Shown piece by piece: positions 23,290 to 34,779 of a stretch of DNA of 64,000 bases. The first letter of the stretch is position 1. Each line of letters opens with the position of its first letter. The notes beneath the pieces are model-generated. The model saw only the letters and a list, made by a program, of their open reading frames with translations. It was not told where the DNA came from and did not search any database. The position numbers and the translations under genes were made by a program. The stretch is from Escarpia spicata (Eukaryota > Annelida > Polychaeta > Sabellida > Siboglinidae), in NCBI GenBank assembly GCA_963995525.1, contig OZ023212.1:6934404-6998403 (forward strand). Direction: 5' to 3'.

Positions 23290-26200
23290 TTGGCGCCATG
23301 ACACTGCATTACTCAGCAACCATGCTACGTAACATCGGGAACTGCATTGAAACACTAAGGCCATCTTCAACGAACTGGAACTTTTTGCGGTATTGTGGCC
23401 AACACAAAACAAAGCGCGGTTGCAGGGCCGGCGTGCGTAAGGTCCGTACAAGTGTGTTGTTTCTGCGCGGCAGGCATCTGTTTGTAAACAAACAGGCGTG
23501 AATGTGGCTAATCTTTCTCCAGTACAGAGGTCGGCGAGGGAAACTGAATTGAATGTCCTGTTGATGAACACACGCTCAGTTCTTGGCAAAGCATTCCTCG
23601 TCAGCGAACACATCATTGACACGGCGGCTGATGTCGCCATTTTGACAGAGACGTGGTGAAAAGAGGAAGACACTGCTACAGTCATCAACCTGTGTCCTCC
23701 AGGCTATTCATTTTTCAAAGTTGAAGAAAAGAAAAGAGAGGTGGTGGCCTTTGCACTGTACACAAAACCGAACTGCCTTTTATATCTACGAACCATACCG
23801 AATACTCTTTGTTGTAGCATCTATCAGTGCGATGTAAGCATCTGACAGTGCTTGCAATATACCGTCCACCATCGTCACCTATACCAGAGTTCTTGGACGA
23901 ATTTGATGATTTGACTGCTAACCTGGCTTCTGCTGCTGGTAGAGTTGTCATCACGGGATATTTCAATCTGCATGTTGATGTTTGTTCAGCACCTGGGGTC
24001 TCCCGATTCATGGATTTATTACAGATACATGATTTACATCAACATGTTGATTGTTCAACTCACAAGGCTGGTCACACTTTGGATCTTGTCATCTCACGGG
24101 CAACCGACCCTATCATCAGCAAAGTGTCCGTGACCAGCAGCGAAATATCTGACCACAAATCAGTAACATTCTCTATCGAGCACACAGCCGACAAGAACTA
24201 CCCCCAGGCTAAACTACAACCCAGAAGAGATCTTCGACATGTTGATTGTAAAACACTGACCAGTGAAATCAATTCCAACTTATCTGGCTTTGATACATCA
24301 CCCACAGATCCGGATTCCATTCTTGATATATATATATACGTGTGCTGTTATTTCGGCCTTGGATGAAATTGCTCCGTCAATGCTACCGCGGCCACGCAAG
24401 AGAAGAACTCCAACTTGGTACTGCGAGGAATTACATGCAATGCGAAAATTAAGCAAAAATTCAGCATTATCAGAGTCTACTCCATGATGCCGATCAGAAT
24501 ACAGCCTTCGAAGCCATGAACAGCCTGCTAAAGGTCGAATCTTCCAAACTGCCTGACACTGATTCAAGGGAGAAATTATGCTGCCAGTATCTGAACTTTT
24601 TTGAAGAAAACATTGCGAAAATCATGAATGAAATTGATGCCTCGGAAACAAACATGAGCGACATCGAAACTGCGACACAGAGAGTAGTTGAACATCATAT
24701 GACTGAAATGTGTGCTGCAAGTATGTGTGAAGTGCAGAAAATTATCCAGGATGCTAAACCCAAGTCATCATGCTTGGACCCTCTACCTACATCGCTACTA
24801 AAGAGCACTCTTCCTGCTCATATTCTTATACTGACTCATCTTATCAATATGTCTTTCGAGTCGGCCACTGTTCCGCGGGAACTCAAGAAGGTTGTCATAG
24901 CACCGCTGTTGAAAAAACCGACCTTGGATCGAAACACGCTGACAAATTACCGTCCAGTTTCAAGTTTGCCATTCGTGTCTAAAGTCTTGGAAAAGGTAGC
25001 AGCCAAACGACTTATTCAACATCTAAGTAACAATGGCCTTCACGAGCAGCTACAATCGGCATACAAACTCCGACGCAGCACTGAAACTGCTTTAATGAGA
25101 GTGCAGCACAATATCACCAGTTACATGGCAGATTCCAGGGGTGTCCTTCTGGTTCTCCTGGATTTATCTTCTGCGTTCGATACGATCGATGCTGCTATCC
25201 TACTAAAGACTATGCATAGCCACCTGGGAATATATGGCGCGGCACTTGCATGGTTCGGTTCGTACATGTCGGATCTTACCCACCGTCTACGGATTGGGGT
25301 GGATGCATCTGAAGAACGCCCTGTGAGATATGGTGTTCCACAGGGTTCGGTGTTGGGTCCGTTGTTGTTCACTGTGTACACAGCACCAATGCAGGACATA
25401 CTAACGAGACACTCTGTGGAATATCATAAATTTGCTGATGATCTTCAGATATACACATCCTACTGTCCTCACATATCTGGTGACTTAGAGTGCGCTGTTC
25501 AGAGACTTAATGACTGCATCAGTGAGGTCAAATGTTTGATGGTTAAGCATAAACTCAAGCTAAACGACAATAAGACTGAATTTATGGTGGCCCTCGGTCC
25601 CTATCATCTAAAGAAATTTGGACTTCCAGAGTACCTCGTTGTTGGTGGAGTCAACATAAAACCTGTTGTCTCTGTCAGGAATTTGGGAGCTCACTTTGAC
25701 ATTCACATGAGCATGAAGCAGCATGTTGATGCTGTTTGCAAGAAGTGTAACTACCATCTGAGACGTATTAGCTCCATCAGGGCCTATATCACGAAGACTG
25801 TCTGCCATTCATTGGTCATTGCGCTGGTTGTTTCAAGCTTAGATTACTGCAACGCTCTGCTGCGAATTTCACTTAGCACGTCTCCAGAAGATACGCAGTA
25901 GGGCAGCCCGCCTAGTTGTCCTCACACCTATATCTTCACACATCACACCAGTACTGGAGCTTCTGCACTGGTTGCCAGTCAGACAACGCATTTTGTTTAA
26001 AGTACTTGTGTGTATTGATAAGGTGCTCCATGGTTTGTCGCCGAAGTACCTCTACTACATCCACGAACTCGCATTCCTCGTTTCGGCAGCTTCATGACCA
26101 TCTTCAGCTTGCAGTTCCACGAGCATCAAAATCCATCGGCAAGCGAGCGTTTGGCATAACTGGTCCGGCCAAATCGAACGAACTGCCACTGACTCTACGA

Positions 26201-26450
26201 GATGCTCCGTCTGTGTTTTTATTTAAACGTCACCTGAAGACATTTATTTAAACAAACTTACAATAGCAAGATTTATTTACATGACGTTTTAGTGACTCTT
26301 TTTAATTTATTAATTTATTTTGGAAAATAATTAATTTATAACTAATTTATATATTATTTTAATTGTTTTTATAATGTTTCTATATTGTGATCGCATTCAT
26401 TAACTATTAGTTAGAGATCGCGCGGTAAAAGAACCTTTATTATTATTATT
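23290..26450 (+). mobile_element. L2-like non-LTR retrotransposon
   Basis: Remnants of one ORF2 with endonuclease and reverse transcriptase, an AT-rich 3' region and a TTATTATTATTATTA tail (26438-26453) following GATCGCGCGGTAAAAG. The protein motifs resemble the L2/CR1 group but belong to a different family from copies A and B. The 5' end is not sharply defined. The element may start shortly before a basic segment near 23400. An AT-dinucleotide insertion at about 24327 lies where the endonuclease and linker frames part. Confidence 0.85.
23490..26251 (+). pseudogene. L2-like ORF2: endonuclease, reverse transcriptase, C-terminal tail
   Basis: The endonuclease begins near 23530 (LLMNTRSVLGK, ILTETW) and continues in frame at 23827-24366 with VVITGYFNLHVD (normally G-D-x-N, so the Asp is Tyr here), GHTLDLVISR and SDHKSV. 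A TGA follows the ETW motif and two frame changes occur before 24516. The RT core (24516-25901, 461 codons) is open and complete: NYRPVSSLPFVSKVLEK, LLDLSSAFDTIDA (motif A), GVPQGSVLGPLLF (motif B) and KFADDLQIY (motif C). The C-terminal tail (25902-26251) changes frame and has a stop, with LHWLPVRQRILFKVLV and LKTFI recognisable. The copy is inactive as a whole although its RT catalytic motifs are intact. Confidence 0.88.
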
Positions 26451-26469
26451 ACTAATTGTGCCGCACCCT

Positions 26470-26870
26470 AGAGCTCTTCTCTATGCTAGTGTCTCTTTCT
26501 GTCAGCACATCCAATGCCTCTATATGCAGTCTGATACCAAGCAGATTGACGCCAAGCAGTGTAATTTTCGGCATCTGCCTCCCAGTCTTCAGAGCTGATG
26601 TTGCAAGCTTTCACGTCGTGCTTACACACGTCTTTGGATATGAGGGTTGTGCGTCGATCCCACTGTTTTCTCTCACTGGCGAGTTGTCGGGTGACTTTCG
26701 GCAAGCGGCCATCCTCCATGCCAGGCCCAGCGAGTGGAGATGTTTCTGTCTCAGCAGTGAGTATAGTCCTACATGCTGGGGATCCTAGCACGGTCCAGTA
26801 TGTCGTTGTAAGGGACCTGCACAATGTAACATCGTTCTACTCCCTCAGCAGATAACATAAAGGGTGGTCT
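26470..26870 (-). mobile_element. RTE-like LINE C-terminal fragment
   Basis: The minus-strand frame has MEDGRLPKVTRQLASE, KDVCKHDVKACNI and WEADAENYTAWRQ. The series R-L-P-K, F/S-K-D-V-C-K-x-D-x-K-A, W-E-x-x-x-x-x-x-x-x-W-R is the conserved tail found after the reverse transcriptase in RTE-type LINEs and related cut-down ORFs. No RT core remains. It abuts the 3' tail of the L2-like element, in opposite orientation. Confidence 0.65.
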
Positions 26871-26944
26871 GATAAGATTGCCTCAAGTATGCCTCTCCTG
26901 GGGATGTAGAAAGTTGACTGATATGCACAGTGGACAGGGCCACA

Positions 26945-26998
26945 TGCTACACTCATGCACACATGCACACATGCACACATGCACACATGCACACACAT
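26945..26998. repeat. (ACACATGC)n short tandem repeat
   Basis: About five copies of an 8-bp unit, ending in CACACACATAC. It directly precedes the repeat at 27003. Confidence 0.95.
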
Positions 26999-27002
26999 AC
27001 TG

Positions 27003-27200
27003 GTGTCATTTTAGAAGCTATGGTTGAGTAGTGGTGGGATTATGAAAGCTATTCATCGGCTAGTTTGAAGAAGACCGAGAGTTGACAGTCATTTATACAG
27101 TCCTCACTGAATGGGGTGATGAAGAACAAGGGTGAGTGCTGTTTTGTGGACTTAGTAACAATATATTTGTGACTGAATGCTGTCAGAGTATTGCGTCTTT
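27003..27200 (+). repeat. CA-anchored interspersed repeat, copy 1
   Basis: Matches 51838-52130 in order: GTCATTTTAGAAGCTATGG, GAGTAGTGGTGGGATTATGA, AGAGTTGACAG, GATGAAGAACAAGG, CTGTTTTGTGGACTTA, GACTGAATGCTGT and AGAGTATTG. Both copies begin immediately after a CA-type microsatellite. Copy 1 lacks about 60 bases present in copy 2. Confidence 0.7.
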
Positions 27201-27204
27201 AGGT

Positions 27205-28210
27205 TATCTTGTGATGGAAACCATCATAGAGCACTCGGTGTATATGGGGCAATATGCATTTTTGTAGCACATCATTGTAAACCTAACTAGTGAATGAATA
27301 AGAGACTGAAAATAAGCTTTTGAACCTCAGATGAACACATGTCAGATGTGAATGACTAAACCCATAAACATACAACATGTTCACGACAGCAGCATGGTCA
27401 ATTCCAATGAACTGTACAAACAAGCAATAAAATCAAGCAATCAATGGGTTCTTGATGATGATGATAGGATCGCAGGACCAAAGTAAACAAACATCATATG
27501 CAGTTTATTCAGACATCAAACTTTCCGTGTATATTCCACCTAGAGTCGAGTCTTCACAGCTGGTGCTCACCGACTTGCAGGAACTGCTAGATGGTCACAT
27601 GACCCAACAACCAGGAACACAATCTCCCAAAATATCATGCTTTGATTTCATCTGACAACTCTAGATAAGCACTTTTTTGTGTGCTGGTAATGCAGTTGCT
27701 TTACACGAACACAGATGCAAATAAACAAACTTACTGATATGACACGGCTTACAGATTTCCCAAATATAATAAACAGTTTTTGAATGTTGGTAGGAATACG
27801 GTTGCATCTGGTTTTATTATGGATTTACTTTATATTTTTAATTAGTAATACTGAATGTCTATTCTTGTAGTCATCACACAAGTATCAACCCAAATGACAA
27901 AGTTAGATGTTAGCTATAGTGGTCGGAAAGCCAACAACTTTTGATGCTAGACAGATTTCCAACAAGTTTAGTTTGATGTGTTATTTTCTGTAGTTTCATA
28001 GATGCCGACATTTGATTGGCATAGGAATGCTATTGACCGTTTACCTAGAGATAAACATTTTACGGATTTATAGTTTCAAGTCAACAATAAAGGATCTCTT
28101 ACCAAGAAAATGTGGCAAGTCTGTTTTAAATAAGTGGCTCCTATCAGCTACATGTAAACAATTGCAGGCAATAACGAAATGATGGCATCATGATAAACAG
28201 CCACCGTTAA
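27205..28210. other. No gene recognised
   Basis: The C-terminal exons of the DHX36-like gene would be expected here if it continued, but I found no helicase-associated or OB-fold sequence. The plus frame at 27452-27655 is unrecognised. Confidence 0.45.
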
Positions 28211-28215
28211 CATTA

Positions 28216-28336
28216 ATGTCATCGTGCATCTACAAAGCGTACAAGTGCAGACGTAGAAGACAACAGCATTGCTGACAAGTTCTTCACCTTGATCTTACCC
28301 CCATCAACAACCCAGACAATGTCATCTATTGTGATA
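28216..28336 (-). pseudogene. DHX36: DHX36-like exon: TIDD / DGGKIK region
   Basis: The acceptor GTGTCTTGCAG is followed by ITIDDIVWVVDGGKIKVKN, which matches the helicase segment after ATNIAETS. With the previous exon the junction completes ET(C)ITIDD in phase, Cys replacing the usual Ser. Beyond the lysine-rich turn the similarity fades (LSAMLLSSTSALVR) and no QRxGRAGR motif VI follows. The left end is approximate; the frame stops at 28219. Confidence 0.75.
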
Positions 28337-28785
28337 CTGCAAGACACAAACAGAATGGCTAAATTCAACACAGGTGACATTGATGTGACCTCCATCAAGC
28401 TCAGCCCTGCCAACAATGTTAGTAACGGGTATATATATATGAATTAAACTACAATTGTTGCATGACATCTCATAAATCAGACGTTCCCGTCGTTGTCACT
28501 TTAAAAACTTTAACTTATGTTTTTATCATGAACAATCACTTTTGTGGACAGAATTTCAACAAAATATATGATGGAATGCATAAATGCACCATGAGTTCGG
28601 CATCCATTTTTGATGGCTTAACGGAGGTTTTGCTAAGCAACAGGTCATGGTATGGATAGGTCATTAACTCAGATGAAACACATAATAATTTTAATTCACA
28701 GTTAGTCTGAATAGGTTTCAACAAGCTACTGTTAACATTTTGTCAAAAATATTATCAACCCGAGCAGACCAATGGATTTCCGTAC

Positions 28786-28906
28786 CAGGTTTCGGCAATG
28801 TTGGTTGCTATGACGATCTTGCGGACACCTGGTGGTGGCTTTGAGAAGACTTCACATTGGTTGGTGGTCGGAATGCAGGAATGCGGCGGGATAATGAGAA
28901 CCCAAC
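28786..28906 (-). pseudogene. DHX36: DHX36-like exon: IIPLHS / ATNIAET region (motif V)
   Basis: Open throughout. It reads [20 protein letters not shown] and [17 protein letters not shown], which corresponds to the family's [27 protein letters not shown]. It starts with two bases that complete a Gly codon from the previous exon and ends with two bases (TG) before a GTACGG donor, both phases matching the neighbours. Motif V residues are conserved. Confidence 0.85.
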
Positions 28907-29213
28907 CTTAGGGGCACCAGAAGGTAGGGATGACAAGGGGGAACACTCTGGGACATAGGGTGTGGTATAACTGCTGAAGTTGTGACAGAGTGCACGTACG
29001 GGTCCTCCAGTCAGCTGTGCGCGCGCGCGCGCATGCGTGTGTCTGTGATATTCATATACCCACAGGACAAACTGGAGCTGATAACTAATTTTTTTGTGTC
29101 ATCGAGATAGTTTGTCTATGCAAATGCATATACGACAAACCCTTATACACGCACATACACATGCATACACATATATACAGTGTAATAAAAGTTGTTAATG
29201 TAATTATAACTAC

Positions 29214-29301
29214 CTCCATGCAGGGCGATGTCTCTACACAGTACATCATTCAGTGCCTTGATGTCACCAGCTCCAAGCAGGAACAAAAGGATGGCTCCAT
29301 C
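29214..29301 (-). pseudogene. DHX36: DHX36-like exon: DGAILVFLPG region
   Basis: The acceptor TTGACACTGTAG leads into DGAILLFLLGAGDIKALNDV and RDIALHG, then donor GTAGTT. The family reads DGAILVFLPGW; the Pro-Gly-Trp is changed to Leu-Gly-Ala. Phase 0 at the start and phase 1 at the end both fit the flanking exons. Just outside the acceptor lies a short tandem array of the acceptor's own sequence. Confidence 0.85.
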
Positions 29302-29365
29302 CTACAGTGTCAACAAGTCACACAGTGTCAACAACAGTGTCAACAACACAATCTCAACAACAGAC
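29302..29365. repeat. Short tandem array of the adjacent splice acceptor
   Basis: CAGTGTCAACA(A) recurs three times plus a weaker CTCAACAACAG copy. On the minus strand the unit reads TGTTGACACTG, the polypyrimidine/acceptor segment that directly precedes the exon at 29214-29301. Confidence 0.7.
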
Positions 29366-29752
29366 GGTCACACAGATTTTGTAAACATAAAATACTCTCA
29401 CAAACAATTCTAGAGGGAGCAAAAATTAAGTAGTCCCACAGACAATGTAAAATTTACATCATTATACAGAGAGGGTACATATTCAACACTAACATCATAG
29501 TGCCTGTAGTTTATTTTACATGCAGTGGTTGACTTCATTGTAATGATTTATTTATATTAACTTACATAACACGAAGAATGAATTTATTTGATAATCGTCG
29601 ATTAGAATGAAATGTTTCATGACATTTAATGAAGACATGTAAGTATGGAAGAGTGACACTAGAGATGGTACAATATGTTATGCATAATTTACTTTAAAAC
29701 AGAACAATGTCTGTGCACTTTAACACAGCTAGGTGTCTTGCGTGGAACTGAC

Positions 29753-29855
29753 CGGCTTATTCCGGAAAATGTACTGGACAAGTGCTGCGGCCAGGTCAAT
29801 GTCCACCTTGTCGTCAGCCACTGATTGCAGGACATTGAGCGTGCGAGGAGAATAC
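29753..29855 (-). pseudogene. DHX36: DHX36-like exon: YS..T..V / DDKVD region
   Basis: Open exon between acceptor TGTGTGTAG and donor GTCAGT. It reads YSPRTLNVLQSVADDKVD then IDLAAALVQYIFRNKP, which corresponds to the DHX36 segment in which a YS..T..V helix precedes DDKVDL and ALIRYI. Phase matches both neighbours. The frame itself has no damage in this exon. Confidence 0.85.
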
Positions 29856-29939
29856 CTACACACACATCATGACACAGGACAATATCAGGATCAATACAAC
29901 GGTAAGTTCTTACATACAGCCTATAGCATGACATCAAAT

Positions 29940-30010
29940 GTTAAGTTCTGCTCAAAGCACTTTACATTTTACCCCCTTGCAGACACGTCCATTCCAATAC
30001 CAACTCAACT
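29940..30010 (-). repeat. SINE tail relic
   Basis: The minus strand reads GGGGGTAAAATGTAAAGTGCTTTGAGCAGA, resembling the tails of the SINE sequences at 2600-2640 and 22620-22650. Confidence 0.5.
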
Positions 30011-30241
30011 CTCTCGGAAGCATTCAGACATGTTGTAATTACTGCATGAAAACTATTTAGTTACATATATATCCAATGCTGTGTATAGCTAGGTACTCGT
30101 TTATAATCCATCTCATAGCTGGTGGAACTGCCACAATGTTAGCAGAATGATTCTGAAACAATACATGTCATCCACAGAGGTTGTCTACATATACCTAGAT
30201 TATCACAATCCTAGTCCCTGTTTTTCCCTGGCACCCCTCAC

Positions 30242-30331
30242 CAGCCACGTATGCTGTCGATCCACAGTTCATACTCTCATGTCTTCTCCATCAACTCGTG
30301 CTTCTTGCGGCCGTGCATTCTGCGTGGGAAT
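30242..30331 (-). pseudogene. DHX36: DHX36-like exon: variable linker, with nonsense codon
   Basis: Assigned by position and by REYELWIDSIRG-type similarity to the family's ERWPDYVRELR segment just before the YS block. It reads FPRRMHGRKKHELMEKT, a TGA at 30277-30279 (probably from CGA, a CpG transition), then EYELWIDSIRG and donor GTGAGG. The last two bases join the next exon in phase. The acceptor at 30332 (GGACTACAG) is the best candidate but not the only one. Confidence 0.65.
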
Positions 30332-30559
30332 CTGTAGTCCGGTGGCAGGTTGTAGTTGCACACCAACATGTAGGGAAGAAGACAACCCAAAGAAAACACA
30401 CGCTGCACTCTTCTTTTTATGTGCATATTGTCATACTTTTAGAGCCATTTCTATAAATGAATATATTTAAAGTAGTTTTACAATATTTTAGTATATTTAT
30501 TTGTTAGCAGTTTTATCTTTTTATACTTTTTCTTGTATGACTAATGCTTTTAACATGTT

Positions 30560-30675
30560 TAGTTTGTTAGCATTTCCGTTATGTAAAGTACTACTATGAA
30601 TGTATGTAAAGTGCCCAAGAGCAATTTCGATTGATCGAGCGTTATATAAATACCTTTATTATAATTATTATTTAG
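30560..30675 (+). mobile_element. L2-like LINE 3' end fragment
   Basis: AAGTGCCCAAGAGCAATTTCG, then GAGCGTTATATAAATACC and TTTATTATAATTATTATTTA. The GCGCTATATAAAT plus (TTA)n ending is typical of L2/CR1-group 3' termini. No coding sequence remains with confidence. Confidence 0.65.
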
Positions 30676-30679
30676 CTAA

Positions 30680-32280
30680 ACCACTGAACATCTGCAAATT
30701 GTAATAATTTCAGCTGGATTTACTTAACATAATGACAATACTTCTACAGGACTAATCAAGACAATACAAACTTTTGACTGTTGTATCAACATATGTAAAA
30801 CAATGCATACAAGAATCACATGGCAGCATCACTTCCACTTGTATGATCCTTTCAATTATCCACCAACTTTGCCCTGTATGACAGAAATTAATAAATAATG
30901 GTAAAAAGTTACATACCCAATAATTTAAACCTATCACAAACTGAATATGTGAAACTTAAAAGGATTCTTTGAGAATTTTAATCTCTTTGTAATGTACGCA
31001 ATTATTAGGTAATCCTGTTAATATGATTATTTCATGTAATTATATGCCTTTATTTCATTAGAATTATGTTTTATTAATCACTAATGACCCTGACAATATA
31101 TCGAAAAAATAACTGCATACGCGGAGTTTCTACTTTGGGCCCACCATCACAATCCATATAAGGCATGCTCATGAATATTCGGGAATGTCCCGTCAGACTT
31201 CGATTAGCTACACCGAGTTAATAGATGCAAGAAATACGTCATCAACATGTGTGTATAGGGATTAGCCACCGCCATGCGAATGAGTCGTGAACGATAAAAT
31301 TATCAAAATTAAACATGGACCAGCTGCTGTTTATGTCACAGGTTCAGTAAAGTAAAGAAGGAAAATATATGGAATAAACAGTGAACGAACATAGCAACAG
31401 TTCATGAGACGGATTGATTTAAAAGAAAAAATACCACCTTTCCGTGCACGAAGCCGCCAATGGCGACACCGATGTCATATTGAATGATTGACATTATTTT
31501 TGTTGGAATATAAAAACTATGGTACTATCATGTTCATTTTTCACTAGGTACATCTGGCTATACATTTTGAAGTTACATTTTAATAAAACGTTTAGATAAC
31601 AGAAACTTACAGAAGCCGAGAAACATTCAGTAATGAAACAATTGCATTTGAACCATAAGCAGTATAAATACATTACACATCACTGATATAATCTACGGTA
31701 TTAAAATAGGATAGGTGGTTGTGTACTTTCCTATCTATGTAAGGTTTACTTTTACTAGTTTTAGTTTGAAAAAATGTAGATTTATAAAGAGCATAACATT
31801 ATTGTCGACAAAATATTAAAATCTATTGCATCAGTGTAAAAACATATTTTATTTTGTATAGGGAGTGCAATAATTATTTGTTCTGTCCATTATTTAGTGT
31901 AAAAGATATTAAATTTGTTTCTGTCGAACTCCCGTTTCGATAACAAATAAAATGGTCATTGTATGATGGAAATAAAGTTATAAAATTACAAAACTTTAAA
32001 AGTAACACATATTCTAAAACTGTTTTCAGTCATCATTGGTGTATTTAGCTCAAGAAGATCCCCAAGACATTTTGAATGTTGTGGAACATTTATATTTTAT
32101 GAATTTTCAAAATTATTGTAAAAGCAACTTTGTCAACACCTTTTTATACACTACTCCCAGTATAATTCACTTAACACAAACTTGTTTCAACAAATTTGGA
32201 AGAATATGCTGTAGAACACAATCCAAACATGATGAGCATAAGAAAGTATAAATGTTATTATGTACTCCTACTTTTCAACA
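30680..32280. other. Intronic, no gene recognised
   Basis: AT-rich sequence within the DHX36-like locus. The expected exon following the DEAH exon (family segment after SATLNA..YFG) was not found here or in 32640-34200. Confidence 0.5.
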
Positions 32281-32289
32281 TAATGACGG

Positions 32290-32605
32290 GATGATGTGCA
32301 TTTGGATGCACAAATCGATCGATTGCACAAATCCATTTGAATCGTAGTGATGTACATATTCCCAGCAGAAGTCACACAGAATTAATGTGGCAGAACAAAG
32401 TCAGACATCTTCTTCACTACTGTGTCAGTTAACATATTGTCCTATTAATAGCACTGCTATGCATTTTGATACACAAAGCTATCACATGCACACATCCATT
32501 TGAAACTCGAAGTGAGGTACAACTTCCCAGAAGAGAATGAGGCAGAACAAAGTCTGACGTCATCTTATGTCAGGTGACCCATTGTCCAATTAATGGCAGT
32601 GTTAA
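32290..32605 (+). repeat. Tandem duplication, about 160-bp unit
   Basis: Two diverged head-to-tail units. Shared order: GCATTTKGATRCACAAA, ATCCATTTGAA, AGTGA(T/G)GTACA, TTCCCAG(C/A)AGA, GGCAGAACAAAGTC, GTCAGKT and ATTGTCC(T/A)ATTAAT. Confidence 0.75.
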
Positions 32606-32639
32606 GTAGAGCTCTTCAATTTCCTCTTTCCATCAGCTC

Positions 32640-34205
32640 AGCTATTTCCAATGTTCCTGCAAATAAACAAAGTTAAATTTATGAAACTGAGCCTAAATAT
32701 GAGTTAACTACCTCAACACTGTGCAGATTAATTTAGTTTATATATTGGATTATGGGACTTATCACCAAGTGTACAGCTGGCTAAATAGAAAATAAATACA
32801 AGAGAACGTTGTTATGTTGATTCAGTCATACTAAAATCCCAATCCATTACTTTGGCCAACTTTTAAATTGCTTCTACATAATTACCTGTATGCATTGGTC
32901 ATATACTTTCTAGTTATCAGAAATTCCACTTATCAGTATTGTCATGGGTCCCTGGAAGTTCGACCTTATCCAGAGTGCACTGTATATTTTCATTTATTCT
33001 TGCGCAAATAATTAATGTTGTATATAATTATACATATGGGCCATTCTCGTGAAAAGTGTACAATAACAGTAAAGTAACATGTCAAAAAATAAATGTTTAA
33101 TTTGTTTTTAGCAAGTACTATTATTATCAAATGTGCTATTCACATGAAGCAGCGCAACTTGATTGATGTATTATTAGATTTTTAATAATATATTCATGGA
33201 TAAAAACTTATATATACTAGAGTGCAGATCTGCTGGTGTCTAAAATTCGTGCATCGCAAAATTCCGTGGCAACATGGTATTGTGTACTACAAACCTAAAA
33301 TGTTTACATTGAAAGATGACATGCCAGCCAGGTTTACTGGCAATCGTAGCTGTAGCATTAAAAACAGTCTGTGAATGTACGAATCCCACATTGTTATGTT
33401 TCGGTTCAAATAAGTGGGGAAGCGGGGACTTTTCAAAAACGGCTGACTGGAATTTGGAAAGGCAAGACCCGTAGACACACATACCCACATCCCAGATTTA
33501 GGCAAACAAATTACATCCACAACCTGGTTAATCATCCTGCTATGGTTGCATATACTGATATTTTAGCGTGCATTTTCGTTCACTGCATGTAAAATATTGG
33601 ACAATGCAGTTTTATTAACTAGAGAGACGAGACCTTTGCCTAAGGCTATGTTAGTTATTGTAGTTGAGGCTCGACAGATTCAATGACAGTCCCAGCGGCA
33701 GCCGACACCGACTGCAGCTGTCCACGTCAGCGGACGTTATAATTATATTTAATCAAAACATTACTCGGCTGACGGCATTGGGAAGCAGGGTAACTAAAAG
33801 GTGCATACGCTTCCTACACTTATAAAAATAGCTGTCAATATGCATATGTCTACAAATTGCTTATTTACAATGCCATTGCTTGAATCAACTCACCTCGGAA
33901 ACAAACATGTCAACTATTTGTGTGACGTCAACGGTTGTCGTGTTGTTCACTGCGCGTGCATGAATATTCATTATACGTGGGCTGCAGTATTAATCATCCA
34001 CATGGCAGCAAACTCAAAATGATTCGCGTAAACACAATTGTTTATCTTTTTTTGCACAGATAACACCCAAATTATGCATAAACATGCAAGACATAAGTAG
34101 CAGAGAAAGTACTTATGGGAAATTAATATGTTTTGATACGGTACACCTCGAATGCATATTAGCTTACAAAGAATCCCTTTAATCAAATTGTATGGGAGAA
34201 CTCAA
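32640..34205. other. Intronic, no gene recognised
   Basis: A minus-strand frame at 33287-33535 (82 codons) looks moderately protein-like but I do not recognise it and it shows no splice sites. Otherwise AT-rich. Confidence 0.45.
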
Positions 34206-34208
34206 AAC

Positions 34209-34615
34209 AGTAATTCGCAGATGTACTAAGAACATTCATTTACTGAAGTACTGAGAGAACAGTCACCTACTGCAGTACTGAGAAAACATTCACTTAATGA
34301 AGTACAGAGAGAACAGCCACTTTTGGAAGATAACCAAGATAACAGTCACTTACTGAAGTACTGATAGAACAGTCACTTACTGAAGTACCAAGAGAACAGT
34401 CACTAAAGTACCAAGAGAATATTCACTTACTGAAGTATAGAAAGAACAGTCACTTACTGAAGTACCGAGAGAACAGTCACTGAAGTACCAAGAGAACATT
34501 TACTTACTGAAGTACTGAGAGAACAGCCACTTGTGGAAGTACCAAGGTAACAGTCATTTACAGAAGTACTGAGAGAACTGTCACTTACTGAAGTATCGAG
34601 AGAACAGTCACTTAC
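34209..34615. repeat. 27-bp minisatellite built from exon end plus splice donor
   Basis: About 15 units of consensus GAGAGAACAGTCACTTACT plus GAAGTACT. On the minus strand each unit reads TTCTCTCAGTACTTCA then GTAAGTGACTG: the last codons of the adjacent helicase exon (F-S-x-Y-F) followed by its donor. Some units lack 4-5 bases, and some carry CCACTTTTG or CCACTTGTG in place of the donor. The array sits directly against the exon at 34616. Confidence 0.9.
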
Positions 34616-34777
34616 TAAAATACTTAGAGAACATGTGTGCGTTGAGCGTGGCACTCATCAAGTTTGTGGTCTGGCCGTCCAGCTGTCAACTCCTTCAAGA
34701 TTATCATGAGGAAGTCCGACTGCAAGTCTCACTTGTGGGTCTCATCGAGGATCACACGTGACGTCCTCGACAGCCAC
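34616..34777 (-). pseudogene. DHX36: DHX36-like exon: DEAH and SAT motifs, broken
   Basis: After acceptor GGCTGTCACCAG the exon reads WLSRTSRVILDETHK, then a TGA stop at 34729-34731, then DLQSDFLMIILKELTAGRPD. The family has LDEIHERNLQSD, so motif II DEIH/DEAH is DETH, Glu is Lys, and Arg is a stop (CGA to TGA). After HKL about five bases are missing and the SAT motif (MSATLNAHMFSKYF) appears in another frame. The donor is A|GTAAGTGAC at 34615. Both the nonsense codon and the frameshift would abolish a helicase product. Confidence 0.88.
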
Positions 34778-34779
34778 CT

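Noticed and set aside
30147..30470. 107-codon plus-strand frame suspected to be a LINE C-terminal tail
   Set aside because: The minus strand of the same segment fits the helicase exon at 30242-30331 in position and splice phase, which explains the sequence better.
34209..34615. CRISPR-like or regulatory 27-bp array
   Set aside because: There are no spacers; each unit is the exon end plus donor of the adjacent helicase exon.
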